Assembly: GCA_038503075.1 (NCBI GenBank)
Contig: JBCAML010000001.1
Location: forward strand, 1,922,001 to 1,986,000
Source of the DNA: Gyromitra esculenta
Lineage: Eukaryota > Ascomycota > Pezizomycetes > Pezizales > Discinaceae
Reading direction: 5' to 3'
Length of the DNA: 64,000 bases
Below are positions 47,092 through 57,522 of the stretch, one piece after another (within the stretch, counting starts at the first letter, position 1; each line of letters opens with the position of its first letter). The notes beneath the pieces are model-generated. The model saw only the letters and a list, made by a program, of their open reading frames with translations, did not search any database and was not told the DNA's origin. The position numbers and the translations under genes are program-made.

Positions 47092-49554
47092 ATGGCTGAG
47101 ACCGCTGAGACCTTCGAATTTCAGGCCGAAATCTCCCAGTTGCTTTCACTTATCATTAACACCGTCTACTCTAATAAGGGTAAGAAACTCTTTCAATATT
47201 TAAAATTCATCCTAGTAGTCTGATTTTGACATAATTTCAGAGATTTTCCTCCGAGAGTTGATTTCCAACGCCTCTGATGCTTTGGATAAAATCCGCTACA
47301 TTTCTCTTTCTGATCCTTCCGCACTTGAACATGAAAAGGATTTGCGGATAGATATCATTCCGGACAAGGAGGCCAAAACCCTTACAATGTATGTTTCACC
47401 CGCTACCCCACCACTCATAATTTTAGATTAACTAACACGTGCCAATGCAACAGCCGCGATACTGGAATTGGTTTCACCAAGTCTGATCTCGTCAACAATC
47501 TTGGCACAATCGCCAGGTCCGGTACCAAGCAGTTCATGGAGGCTCTCACTGCAGGTGCCGATATTTCTATGATTGGCCAATTCGGTGTTGGTTTCTACTC
47601 CGCCTATCTTGTTGCCGACAAAGTCGAGGTTATTACAAAGTCCAACGATGATGGTAAGTTCGTTTCCAATTCGTGACCTTTTTCCGTCAAGCTAACTCGG
47701 TTGTCAGAGCAATACATTTGGGAGTCAGCTGCCGGCGGTTCTTTCACGATTAAGGATGATAAGGATGGCCCACGCATTGGTCGTGGTACTCAGATCGTAC
47801 TTCACATCAAGGATGGCCTGCAAGAATATCTTGAGGAGGCCAAGATCAAGGAGATCGTCAAGAAACACTCTGAATTCATCTCCTATCCTATCTATCTTCA
47901 TATCACAAAGGAGGTTGAGAGAGAGGTCCCTGACGATGACGATGAAGAGTCCAAAGTTGAAGCTGGCGACGATAAGAAGCCGAAGATCGAAGAGGTTTGT
48001 TATCTTCAAATTTTCAGTTTATACCAAGCCAACTAACATTTTACAGGTTGATGAAGATGAAGAGAAGAAGGAGAAGAAAACCAAGAAGGTTAAGGAACTT
48101 AAGGAAGAAGAAGAAGAGCTAAACAAGACAAAACCCATCTGGACTCGCAATCCCTCGGATATTAACAGCGAGGAATATGCCGCCTTTTACAAGTCGCTCT
48201 CCAACGATTGGGAGGATCACCTCGCTGTCAAGCACTTCTCTGTCGAGGGTCAGCTCGAATTCCGTGCAATTCTTTTCGTTCCTAAGCGTGCTCCTTTTGA
48301 TCTCTTCGAGACTAAGAGGACTAAGAACAACATTAAACTCTATGTCCGCCGTGTTTTCATCACTGACGACTGCACCGATCTAATCCCTGAGTGGCTTGGA
48401 TTCGTTAAGGGTGTTGTCGACTCCGAGGATCTTCCGCTTAACTTGTCCCGTGAGACTCTTCAGCAGAACAAGATCATGAAAGTTATCAAGAAGAACCTTG
48501 TCAAAAAGACTCTTGAGATGTTCAATGAGATTGCCGAAGATCGTGAACAGTTTGATAAGTTCTACACTGCTTTCAGCAAGAATATCAAGCTTGGTATCCA
48601 CGAAGACTCTCAAAACCGCCCCCAGCTTGCGAAGCTTCTGCGCTTTAACTCCACTAAGTCTGGTGATGAGATTACCTCTTTAGCCGATTACGTTACCCGT
48701 ATGCCGGAACACCAGAAGCAGATGTACTATATCACCGGCGAATCCCTCAAGGCTGTTCAGAACTCGCCATTCTTAGATGCCCTCAAAGCCAAGGACTTCG
48801 AGGTCCTTTTCTTGGTCGATCCCATTGATGAGTACGCTATGACTCAACTCAAGGAATTCGACGGAAAGAAGTTGGTAGATATCACTAAGGATTTTGAGTT
48901 GGAGGAGACCGAAGAGGAGAAGAAGCAACGTGAGGAAGAGGTTAAGGCCTTCGAAGGATTGGCTAAGACCCTTAAGGAAGTTCTTGGCGAAAAGGTTGAG
49001 AAGGTCGTTGTCTCCCACAAATTGGTTGATGCACCTGCTGCTATCCGTACTGGCCAGTTCGGTTGGTCAGCCAACATGGAGCGTATCATGAAGTCACAAG
49101 CTCTGCGTGGTAAGTCATAAATTATTGATAATTATTTCTGAGATATATATTAACTTATAAATTTTTGTACAGATACCTCAATGAGCTCTTATATGGCTTC
49201 TAAGAAGACATTCGAGATCTCACCCAAGTCATCAATCGTCAAGGCTCTTAAGCACAAGGCTGAGGAGGAAGGTGCCTCTAAAGCTGTTGCCAGCATCGCT
49301 ACCCTCTTGTTCGAGACTGCGCTTTTGACTTCCGGGTTCACTCTTGATGGTGAGTAGCTAAATGGACATCTTGCATCAACGATTGCATGCTAACGTTATT
49401 ACTAGAACCCAACGCATTTGCCCAACGCGTCAATCGCCTAATTGCTCTTGGTCTACAAATTGAGGAGACGGATGAAGACGAAACTGAGGCTCCTACTGCC
49501 CCAGCCACCGAGACCCCTACTGCTGTTGAGAGCTCGATGGAGGAGGTTGACTAA
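47092..49554 (+). CDS. HSP90: Cytosolic Hsp90 chaperone
   Basis: Seven exons: 47092-47179, 47241-47388, 47454-47653, 47708-47994, 48047-49109, 49173-49349 and 49406-49554, giving 703 residues. Hsp90 is an ATP-driven dimeric chaperone for kinases, receptors and transcription factors. The N-terminal ATPase shows [26 protein letters not shown] and [14 protein letters not shown] charged linker with DDDDEES and KEKKTKK follows. The middle-domain arginine region is [13 protein letters not shown], and the protein ends MEEVD, the docking site for TPR co-chaperones. The leader may contain a further intron (about 46893-47072, donor GTAGGT, acceptor GGTGCAG, TTAATTAAT branch-like sequence); this is inference. 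Confidence 0.97.
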
Positions 49555-50418
49555 GTTTTCTGACGATTCTATTTCTTCTTGTTTTTTAAAAGAAAAAAGC
49601 TTCTCTTGTTCCTTCAGCTTTTTGTAATTTTTTCTCTCTTTTCTCAATCCAGTGGGTGGCGAAAGTTGGGTCGGTATGATGAATTTACGGTAACGGATGA
49701 TTTTCTTTTTTCCATACTCCAGCTCCTTGCCTCAGAACATGTATCCTAAATTTTCTGAAGCTAGGAAAGCACAAGTGTGTATGATCAATGTTCAAAAGGG
49801 TAAAAAACGGGTATTCCATCTTTCTTAAAATATCGCACTCGAGTATGTGGAGGAAAGTCTAGCGATTGTGGCGGCGCAGTTCACTCCTCGAGATTCCGAA
49901 TTGTTTGAAATCCTTAGTTTTACCGAACTTAGGTTCACATTATCCACTTATGTCACCAGTTTTATTGTGAGTCACGTGACGGATTTGAACAATCAAATCC
50001 GAATCCACCACCCATTAGTCAGCCTGTGACCGACATTAATTCTGGCGACATGAGTATAATATTGCATTTTAAATTGATTAGGTATCCCCACTAGGCTTTA
50101 CAAACGTTGCTTGGGTTGGGGCAGGAAACTATTATCTATTGTTGCACAACCACGATCTCCAAACTTTCCCCTGCACCCATGCACACTTCTGCTACCACCC
50201 ATTGCGTCTAGTTTCTTGCAGATTTCGCTGATACTAGGCTAAACCAACTATAAGTGGGAAGATGGTCGCTTTTCAGTAGACTGGTTGGCCACCGTATACT
50301 TGCCTAATATTATCACAATATTTCGAATGATCCCCCAAACTATGCGTAACTACATGTACTTGTAAATTACCAATTAGATATCACATAAGGTCAAATCAAA
50401 GAAAGGTATGGAACTTAC
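49555..50418. other. HSP90 3' region, MITE and the unresolved 3' part of the MYND gene
   Basis: The first 300 bp is the HSP90 3' region, followed by the MITE at 49945-50056. Between about 50220 and 50310 there may be a last minus-strand exon of the MYND gene, discussed in that entry. No other gene is seen. Confidence 0.45.
49945..50056. repeat. MITE, about 112 bp, copy 2 of the CTCATGTCGCCAGAA family
   Basis: The right end TTAATTCTGGCGACATGAGTA is identical to the right end of copy 1, while the left arm (ACTTATGTCACCAG) has more changes. The interior (GTCACGTGACGGATTTGA and on) is the reverse complement of copy 1's interior. The two copies therefore face opposite ways, 4.9 kb apart, with HSP90 and the tRNA-Arg gene between. 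Confidence 0.75.
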
Positions 50419-51129
50419 GCTTCTGGCACCCCTCAGAGCAGAAGAAACACTGAAGGCATCCACCACATCTCAACAACCGTCTGTATCTTCTCTTTCCAGT
50501 TTCTTTGTTTGGCTCATCTAGTTGTTCCCAGCTGCCACAGCCACAGCAAGCCCGGGAACACTTGTCGGTGCTAAGCAGCAGATGAGCCTCCAGGGCTGGA
50601 GGATCATCTATACTCCAACCAGTACATTCGAGAATCCCTTGATCCACAAGCTGTGTGAGAAGCTCGTTGTGATAGGGAGTCGTCACTGAGAACCAAAAGA
50701 TAATTTTTCCAACCTCATACGAAGGCACAGGCTCATCTAAAATAATAAGAAATTAGTCATTAATGTATCTACAGGAAGTATAAAGTAACTGGAAATTGTA
50801 TATAGACCGGTACACGCGGTAAGCGAGAAGAGAATTGCCTTGCGTTCAGGAACGAGTGGTTCAATGCGAGCGGCGTTGATGAGATGGACCCGTGGGTTAC
50901 GAATATGTTTCGTCTTGATGTCTGGCGAGATCCCGAGAGCGACAGGAACGGGGTTAACCATTGGTTTCAACGCAGTTGGAGCAGTGCCTGCAGGTGGAAG
51001 CTCTGGATGTGTGATGCCGAACCAGTGAATATACGGGGTACGACGCTGGTTTTTAGCGGGCCTAACCACTTCTTTCCCAATCTCCTTCTTGGTCTGGTCG
51101 TCGCAGCAAGGGGTATTGGTGTACACCAT
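50419..51129 (-). CDS. MYND-type zinc-finger protein, 3' end unresolved
   Basis: At least two minus-strand exons: 50814-51129 and 50419-50736, about 211 residues before a further intron. The start is the first ATG (51129), MVYTNTPCCDDQTKKEIG. A donor at 50807 in place of 50813 is also in phase. Exon 2 carries CSRACCGCGSWEQL, then LLRCGGCLQCFFCSEGCQKR, the Cys pairs of a MYND finger, which usually binds proline-rich partners. The last His/Cys ligands should follow in the next exon. A donor C|GTAAGT is clear at 50418, but of two acceptors that read on, one ending near 50306 gives RKYTVANQSTEKRPSSHL and stop, without the expected HxxxC. The finger may therefore be incomplete or the true exon may be missed. 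Confidence 0.65.
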
Positions 51130-51675
51130 TTTGAGTGACTTGGGGTTTGACTGTGATTGACGTCGAGTTTGTAAGGTCGCGGAAGAACTCACGTACGTAT
51201 GTTAAGGAAAAGCATGACTAGTCACTCGACACTAAACCCGCTCAATGTCGCACATGGTAAATATATGTAGTATGCCGATACACGAGTCTCCGAACCTAAC
51301 CTCAAAATACAAATATATACACTCACTCTCTAGAACTAATATATATAGGTATAAGCTTGGTCAGTCGATAGTGCCATCACCATACCTAGATTTCCGTTCT
51401 AAATATCTCATTCCATATCACAATGTGGAGTTATCGGTGGTGATTTCCTCATGTGTAATATATAGTGGAGATAGGAATATATTAAACCTCTTATTTTCTT
51501 GGAGTTCTCTTAGAACTTTAACTCGTTATCAAACAAGAAGATACAATCAATCAGAGTTTTATTTTACCCTATTTCCTGAAGGAGAGTCCTATTTCGATAT
51601 CATGGTTACTGAGATCATACAAAACAAGTCCTCCACCACCATCTCAGTAGCCTGTGATACCTTGGCTTTGTACCC
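51130..51675. other. Spacer between the MYND gene and the secreted orphan
   Basis: AT-rich sequence with a 163-codon plus-strand frame (51245-51736) that runs into the antisense of the next gene. Its composition looks like random AT-rich translation, so I do not call it. Confidence 0.45.
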
Positions 51676-52212
51676 CTACACAACAGTTACACAAGGGGTG
51701 GATGGCCGCATCCCATTGGGTCTAAGGGTATTGTAACTAATAAAATCGAATATATCTTCTGAGCCTGAGAGGGCTTGAAGAGAGATTTGAAAGGATTTAG
51801 CAGTGGTGCCAACGAAAAGTGCGTCCGGGGGTGAGATGGCCCTGCCGCCGGGAAATATCGGTGAGGCAGAATCATCATAGATGGAGAAGTCCTCAGACCA
51901 CTCAAGATGAGTTTGCCCTCTGTGTCGATGTCGTAGAACTAGAGAGTTTGGTTTTTTTAATGAACCAAAGTGTATTACTGGTAGAATTTAGAGGAAACGA
52001 GTAGGAGAATAGTTTATAATAGGATTGATTAAGTTAAGGGTGACAGCAAAGTCATCTTCATGGGCTGGCTCAGGGAAACCTTTCACGGCAATAGTTGGTG
52101 GTTTCTCATTGATATGGAGGTGGATATTGATATCCCTAGGACTTGGAGTCGCCCGAATAATAGACAAAGCTACAACAAAAGAACAAAGGCCCTTAATTGC
52201 GAGCCCAAACAT
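51676..52212 (-). CDS. Small secreted protein, family unknown
   Basis: Two exons on the minus strand: 51999-52212 and 51676-51938, giving 158 residues. The start MFGLAIKGLCSFVVALS looks like a signal peptide ending near ATPSPR. The mature part has an amphipathic INIHLHINEKPPTIAVKGF strand-like segment, then EPAHEDDFAVTLNLI. The second exon gives THLEWSEDFSIYDDSASP and SFQISLQALSGSEDIF and ends PCVTVV. Apart from one Cys near the end and one in the signal peptide there are no cysteines, so it is not a typical disulphide-rich effector. The donor GTTTCC is weak; the acceptor CTCTAG is good. I do not recognise a family. Confidence 0.6.
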
Positions 52213-52527
52213 GATAATAGTATTCCAAGATTAAGTGGGGGGAAATGAGTCGATATCTAGTGTTTGATTTCACTAAAACGAACTAGCAGGTTCATGTTTA
52301 CGACCACCAGTGTGTCGATTTTCGCTCAACACTCAAGATCCCGACAGGATGTCCTGCCCAGGCCTATCGGCAGCCTCAGCAAAAGGAGAATCCCATGCAG
52401 GAATGCAGCGGAGGATACTCATATCTGGGAGAATTTTAAGTCCAATAACACAAATTGGCTTTCTCTCGGCAAAAACACTAATTAGATACATTTAAGTTGC
52501 TGAAATTGAAGATTCGATGCTGTACTC
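52213..52527. promoter_or_regulatory. Divergent spacer between two small orphan genes
   Basis: A 315-bp gap between the secreted orphan (minus) and the two-exon orphan (plus). Short overlapping frames only; no motif recognised. Confidence 0.35.
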
Positions 52528-52923
52528 ATGTCGAAAACAGATACAGTGCATATCTTCAATCAAGACACGGCAGAGAGTATTACGATGGCTGCAGATTTGC
52601 TGCTGCTAGGTATAATGAAGATGATCGACCCGGGTTATTACACATTTCCCGGGAAACCGAATGCTAGATCATGCAGTTCGGCATTTATCAAGGATGTTAG
52701 CCTCGCATTGGAGCCGCAGGGGCTAACGATCTTCTGCATGCAAGATTTTAGCGTGGACCCTAGCGGAACAAAGCGAGAAAAGAAAACAACTTGTAGAACT
52801 GCGAAAAGATGGTCCTGTGACGGCGGGTGGGGTAAGTTACGGTAAGGTTAAAATAATTATGTATATGCGCTTGCAGGTACCTATCATCTATTGCATGGGC
52901 AGGTCAGCTGTCGCGATATCTAA
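52528..52923 (+). CDS. Small two-exon protein, function unknown
   Basis: Exons 52528-52831 and 52877-52923 give 116 residues. The ATG opens MSKTDTVHIFNQDTAESITM, followed by FIKDVSLALEPQGLTIFCMQ. The donor GTAAGT is perfect, and the acceptor CTTGCAG joins in phase to give KRWSCDGGWGTYHLLHGQVS and a stop shortly after. The intron is 45 nt, small but within fungal range. Clean splice signals are the main support; no family is recognised and no signal peptide is seen. It could be a chance frame. Confidence 0.4.
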
Positions 52924-53884
52924 CAGATTTTCAAGTTCGAGAAATAGCAGTGGTGGAGGTGGAGGTGGTAGAAAAAGAAACAGCTCTCTAATTGCCGAAA
53001 AGAATGTGATACTGCAACCAGCGGTGATAGGGAGAAGGAGCGCGGTGATTCCTAAAGGAACTCGAGAGCGGTGTTGATTTAGCCATGTAGGTGGTGCTCC
53101 ACAGGCACGAAACGGGTTTCAGCCGCGCATTGACCAACCCCGTCGACTCATAGCGGGTCGACTCATAGCGGGGGCAGGCCGAAACGCCCCTCTCAGCTTG
53201 CTCGCCGCCCCGTTTTCCACAACATCCAAAATCCGTCTCGTTGTCTTTTCAGCCAACCACCATCAGCTGCTCACCCGTTCCTGCTCCTCCCCATCAGACT
53301 TCACATCACATCCTCCCTTGCTTGCCTGCTTCCACTTGCTACTTTCCTTTGCAACTACCGCGCGCGTTGTTCTCGTAATCACCACCCTAACAATCTCCTC
53401 CCACTGTCGCGACAACCTAAAATAGCCCCCGCTGGCGTCACATTCTCCCCGCAACCCGCCGACGTCGGACACTCCCTCCCAGACTAGGACAGCGTCACTT
53501 CAACAACCCCAACCCCAACCCCAACCTTCTCCCCATCCTTCTCCTCAGCATCGACACCCACATTCGCACGAATCCCACTCGCAGTCTCACGGGCAAACTT
53601 ATTCCTCTCCGCTGTTTAACAGTTCAAACATCTGTACGGTTTCGTCCCTGCTCTGGGATCCCAGGTACACCACCGCGAGGAAGCCCACATTCGAACTCAA
53701 ATCCATTGGCCCTTGTTCCCCAAATCTTAGAGAGGAGTTAGACGAGCAAGAAAGGCAAAACAAGAAAACCAGGGAGCCGGTAGGTCCGGAAGACGGAAAA
53801 GAAAGCCGAGCCCGGAAGAATAGGAAGATCACCCCGCCTGAGGACAGAGCAGAACAGATCCCCGAAATAGAAAAACACGAAACA
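52924..53884. promoter_or_regulatory. PHO85 upstream region with a long open leader
   Basis: Contains a 15-bp tandem duplication (53143-53172), a CAACCC/CCAACC-rich stretch near 53500-53530, and from 53426 to 53884 a stop-free run in frame with PHO85. The region is more GC-rich than the spacers to the left. See the separate findings. Confidence 0.5.
53143..53172. repeat. Tandem duplication of a 15-bp unit
   Basis: TCGACTCATAGCGGG occurs twice back to back. Read on the other strand each unit holds TGAGTCGA, close to a bZIP (AP-1/Gcn4-type) half-site. Function is inference. Confidence 0.7.
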
Positions 53885-55064
53885 ATGGATCAATCAGGAA
53901 AGCGCCACCCTAGCTCGTTCCAGCAGTTAGAGAAGCTGGGAGAAGGTACATATGCTACGGTATGATTCTTCTCGTTTCTATACTTTCAAGATAGATTGAT
54001 CATTCGCCGTGGAAATTTCGAGTTCCTGCTGAACGCGTTGCGTGAACCAGGTTTTCAAGGGCAGGAATCGCCAAACCGGCGAGCTTGTTGCGCTCAAGGA
54101 AATACATCTCGACAGCGAGGAAGGAACGCCATCAACCGCTATCCGCGAGATTAGCTTGATGAAAGAACTAAAACATGAAAATATCGTTTCCCTTCACGAT
54201 GTGATTCACACCGAATCTAAACTTATGCTCGTTTTCGAATTTATGGACCGTGACCTCAAAAAGTACATGGACCACCGAGGCGACCGTGGTGCGCTGGACT
54301 ATGTCACTATCAAATCATTCATGCACCAGCTCCTTCAGGGAATTGCCTTTTGCCACGAGAACCGCGTTCTACATCGCGATTTGAAACCGCAGAACCTTCT
54401 TATCAATAATAAGGGCATGCTAAAGCTCGCCGATTTTGGACTAGCACGTGCCTTTGGTATCCCCGTCAACACGTTCTCTAACGAGGTTGTAACACTATGG
54501 TACCGCGCACCAGATGTGCTTCTAGGCTCCCGAACCTACAATACCAGCATCGATATATGGTCTGCTGGCTGTATCATGGCTGAGATGTACACTGGCCGCC
54601 CTCTCTTTCCCGGAACTACCAATGAGGACCAACTGCAGAAAATATTCCGTCTAATGGGCACCCCTTCGGAGCGCTCGTGGCCTGGAATCTCGCAGTTTCC
54701 AGAGTACAGGAATAGTTTCCATGTCTACGCGACTCAAGACTTGCGGATGATCCTGCCGCAAGTCGATCCAATGGGTTTAGACCTGTTAAGCCGCATGCTC
54801 CAGCTTAGGCCCGAAATGCGTGTTAGTGCTAAGGATGCGCTGAGGCATCCATGGTTCAACGACCTAAAGCAATTAAGAGCAGGACTAGCACAGCAACAGG
54901 GACAGCAGCAAGCGAACGCGGAAAGGGCGAGGATGGATGCGGCTGTCAGAGCGCAACATCAAAACCAAATGGGAGCACCGCCGATGGATGCGGGTGTTAG
55001 ATCACATCAGAACCAGATGGGAGCACCACCGATGGGAGGACATGTGGGTGGGCAAGTATACTGA
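53885..55064 (+). CDS. PHO85: Cyclin-dependent kinase Pho85
   Basis: Two exons: 53885-53959 and 54051-55064, giving 362 residues. Pho85 (Cdk5-like) pairs with Pcl cyclins and controls phosphate response, glycogen metabolism and cell-cycle entry. The start [20 protein letters not shown] leads into the Gly-loop [11 protein letters not shown], made across the intron. The PSTAIRE helix, [23 protein letters not shown] and [15 protein letters not shown] are all intact. After the kinase fold (about residue 305) a Gln/Gly/Met-rich tail contains [10 protein letters not shown] twice. The ATG used is the first in frame, but the frame stays open for 153 codons before it. Confidence 0.95.
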
Positions 55065-56110
55065 ACAAGAGTGGACGACGAAATTTGTTACGTTACGAGT
55101 GATGATGGTTTAGGTTTGGGATAATAGAACAAGGTGGATGGGTGGTCGGGTTTGTTGGGGTGATGGGGTGTAGTGGTGGGGGTCTTTTTTTCCTCTCATG
55201 CGTAGGTTTGCAATTGCCGGAAATCTCATATCCTTTTCTCTTCTTATCACTGTTTTCTCTACGTAGCTTGCGAATTGTGGGTGTTATCAATAATTCTCCC
55301 TTCGTTATCTTTTCCGTATTTCTCTCCTAAAAAATTAAAGAGGAAAGAGAAAAGGGAAAAATAGGTATCTGGCCAGGCCCAGAGTTTAGCTTTATTTTCG
55401 TTTGTGGAAATTCAAATGCCACTGGAAGGGGAAGGATGAGCAACTTTATTTGTAAAGATACTCTACTGATTTCTGATCCACTTATTTCTTTTTATCTCGT
55501 CTATTTTTAGGCCTCCACCTCTCCTTTTCCACCAGTCCTAAGTTTACTTTTCGCGGACTGGATTAGTCTATTGATGAATAACGAAACGAAATAGGTAGCT
55601 TTCCCTCTCCACATGAACGTGTATGTAACTAGAAAGCCGCAAAAGTAATAATCGGCCTGCCTGCGAGTGATCCTATATAATGCCATGTCAGAAAACAATA
55701 ATTACATGCAGCTGCAGAGGGTATAGCTTTTAAACAAGCAAAAAGATGTAAATTCATCGATTCAATTGCATAGGCCGAATGGATACAACAAATATCAGAT
55801 ATTGAAACTGGTGCGCCAACTTGAGCACAGCGAGTGAGAAAAGTGCTAACGTCAAAGAGCGAGCTCCTGACAGGGTTTTCTTAATCTATCTAAGGCCTTG
55901 CAACTAAGGTGAAACTGTGGTGCTAATCTTTCCCGCACAGAAACAAATACACGCATATGCATTCTGTATAACGTTATGAGAATAGGGAGGGTGCGTGTTA
56001 CTCTGCACCGAGTGACAACTCATGTATTTGTGTAACACTGTTGCTGTTAACAGCTTCAAGACCACAGGATTATTCCAAGCCTCTCCACATTTACACCAAC
56101 CCCAACCACC
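55065..56110. other. Spacer between PHO85 and the coiled-coil gene
   Basis: The PHO85 3' region and the promoter of the next gene. Only short frames on both strands; no RNA gene or repeat recognised. Confidence 0.45.
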
Positions 56111-57202
56111 ATGTCGAAAAGCAAAGATCCCACCATTACAGAGGCCCTCCGTGCCTACGAGTCTATGTCGCCAGAAGAACAATTGCGTCGCTATAGAGGA
56201 CTGCTCAAATCGCATAGACAGCTCGAGGCACGGGTACGCGAAGATGATCGCGCGACACAGTGGTGGAAGGGCCGTTCCGAGGTGCTCGATACTCGCGCTC
56301 GCGAACTCGGTGCGAAATTAGGCGCGGCGCTGAACGAAACTAGAGCGCTCATGAAGACGGTGGGGCTCTTGGAAGCCGAGGTGGGCTGCCTATCGAGGGG
56401 TGATTTGCACAAGTATGCGAGCGCTGATTAGAAAAACGCGTTTTTGCAGGTGGCGGCGGCAAAGGCGATGACAGTCACGGAAACGAGTTGGTCGCCAGAA
56501 GATATGAAGAAGAAAGTGGAAGAGGAGGGAAAGAAGGCAAAAGACAGAGAAGATAACAGGTGCTCGCAAGGAGTGAATGCGGCAACACAGACGGATTTCC
56601 TGGATGAAAGTGATAAAGATATCGCGGCAAAAGCGTTGGTACAGGCACTGTGGAAGGCGCAATCCAAATCTGCGATGATCTCTGCTAAGGGCGTGACATG
56701 TGAATGCGAGTCGGCGAAGGCTCTAAGAGCCCTCTTCCCTCAAGATAGCAGCCTCAGGGGGGCAATCAAAGAAGAGGATCCGCTAGGCGCGATGCTTGCT
56801 CAACGGAAAACGAGGGGGAGGAGAGGTAGGAGCAGGAGCAGGTCGCTAGACGAATGGGTGTGTACACCCATTGGCACTGGCCAGGCATCCCTTGCCTCGA
56901 GCACCAAAGCCATGAATACTAAGACTGGCTCAACCACCAAATCGGTCTCAAATACAAATGACACAGCTGCGAATTTGAGGAGTGCATCTCAGGCATCCAA
57001 GATCTCAGCCGACACAACATTCACAATAGAAGGGCATCCGGAGATGTTTTCAAAGGAGAGGAAGGAGCGCAAGCAAGCACTGAAGATGAAACTTAAAGCG
57101 ACAAGAGAAATGGTGGACGGACTTCGAAAAGAAAACGGGGTTCTAGAAGGGCTTCTTGGGGAAGGAGGAGGTGAGATGAGTAGGGTAGAGTTAAGAAGCT
57201 AG
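56111..57202 (+). CDS. Coiled-coil protein of unknown function
   Basis: Two exons, 56111-56380 and 56450-57202, give 340 residues. The intron has donor GTGGGC and acceptor TTTTTGCAG and joins LLEAE to VAAAKAM in phase. The N-terminal half (about 20-125) is rich in Leu, Arg and Glu with heptad spacing, as in a coiled coil. A Ser/Thr-rich middle contains a GRRGRSRSRS patch, a possible nuclear signal. A second coiled coil lies near the end (SKERKERKQALKMKLKATRE). I recognise no family. Absence of long competing frames in the first exon and the even composition support it as real. Confidence 0.6.
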
Positions 57203-57522
57203 GAAGAGGTCGGCAAAACGCGTGGAACAGCGATTCCTACGAGCTTTACAGTGAGTGGCAAACTGCAATATTATGCGGCGGTAGCGAGATTTGCTACATG
57301 GCCATTCTACCTCTAACTGTCTGCTCTAGGGTCTGATATCGGGTGCAACTTCACACCAGATCTCCGTGTAACACAGCTCAGAGATGCAGCAAAAGATAAG
57401 ATAGCCGAACCAAACGCCACCGCTTCCATGACGCGAACTTCAACTCTACTCCATACATCTTGTCTCCCCCCCCTCCTTGCCCTCTAGTTTCCTGTGCTCC
57501 CCACGCGAGTACCTTTTCTTCT
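57203..57522. promoter_or_regulatory. Upstream region of the sirtuin gene
   Basis: Contains GATAAGATA at 57395 and an upstream frame at 57428-57487 (20 codons including stop, starting MTRTSTLLHTS) that is out of frame with the sirtuin. It could act as a regulatory upstream frame or be part of an alternative spliced leader. Confidence 0.35.

Noticed and set aside
50737..51192. N-terminal extension of the MYND protein to 51192
   Set aside because: The extension begins at GTG; the first ATG in frame is 51129.
51245..51736. 163-codon plus-strand frame
   Set aside because: AT-rich chance frame with no family resemblance, running into the antisense of the secreted orphan.
53400..53425. Splice acceptor AAATAG just before the open PHO85 leader
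   Set aside because: The only branch-like sequence (CCTAAAAT) lies too close to the AG to be used, and no upstream ATG exon with a matching donor was found.
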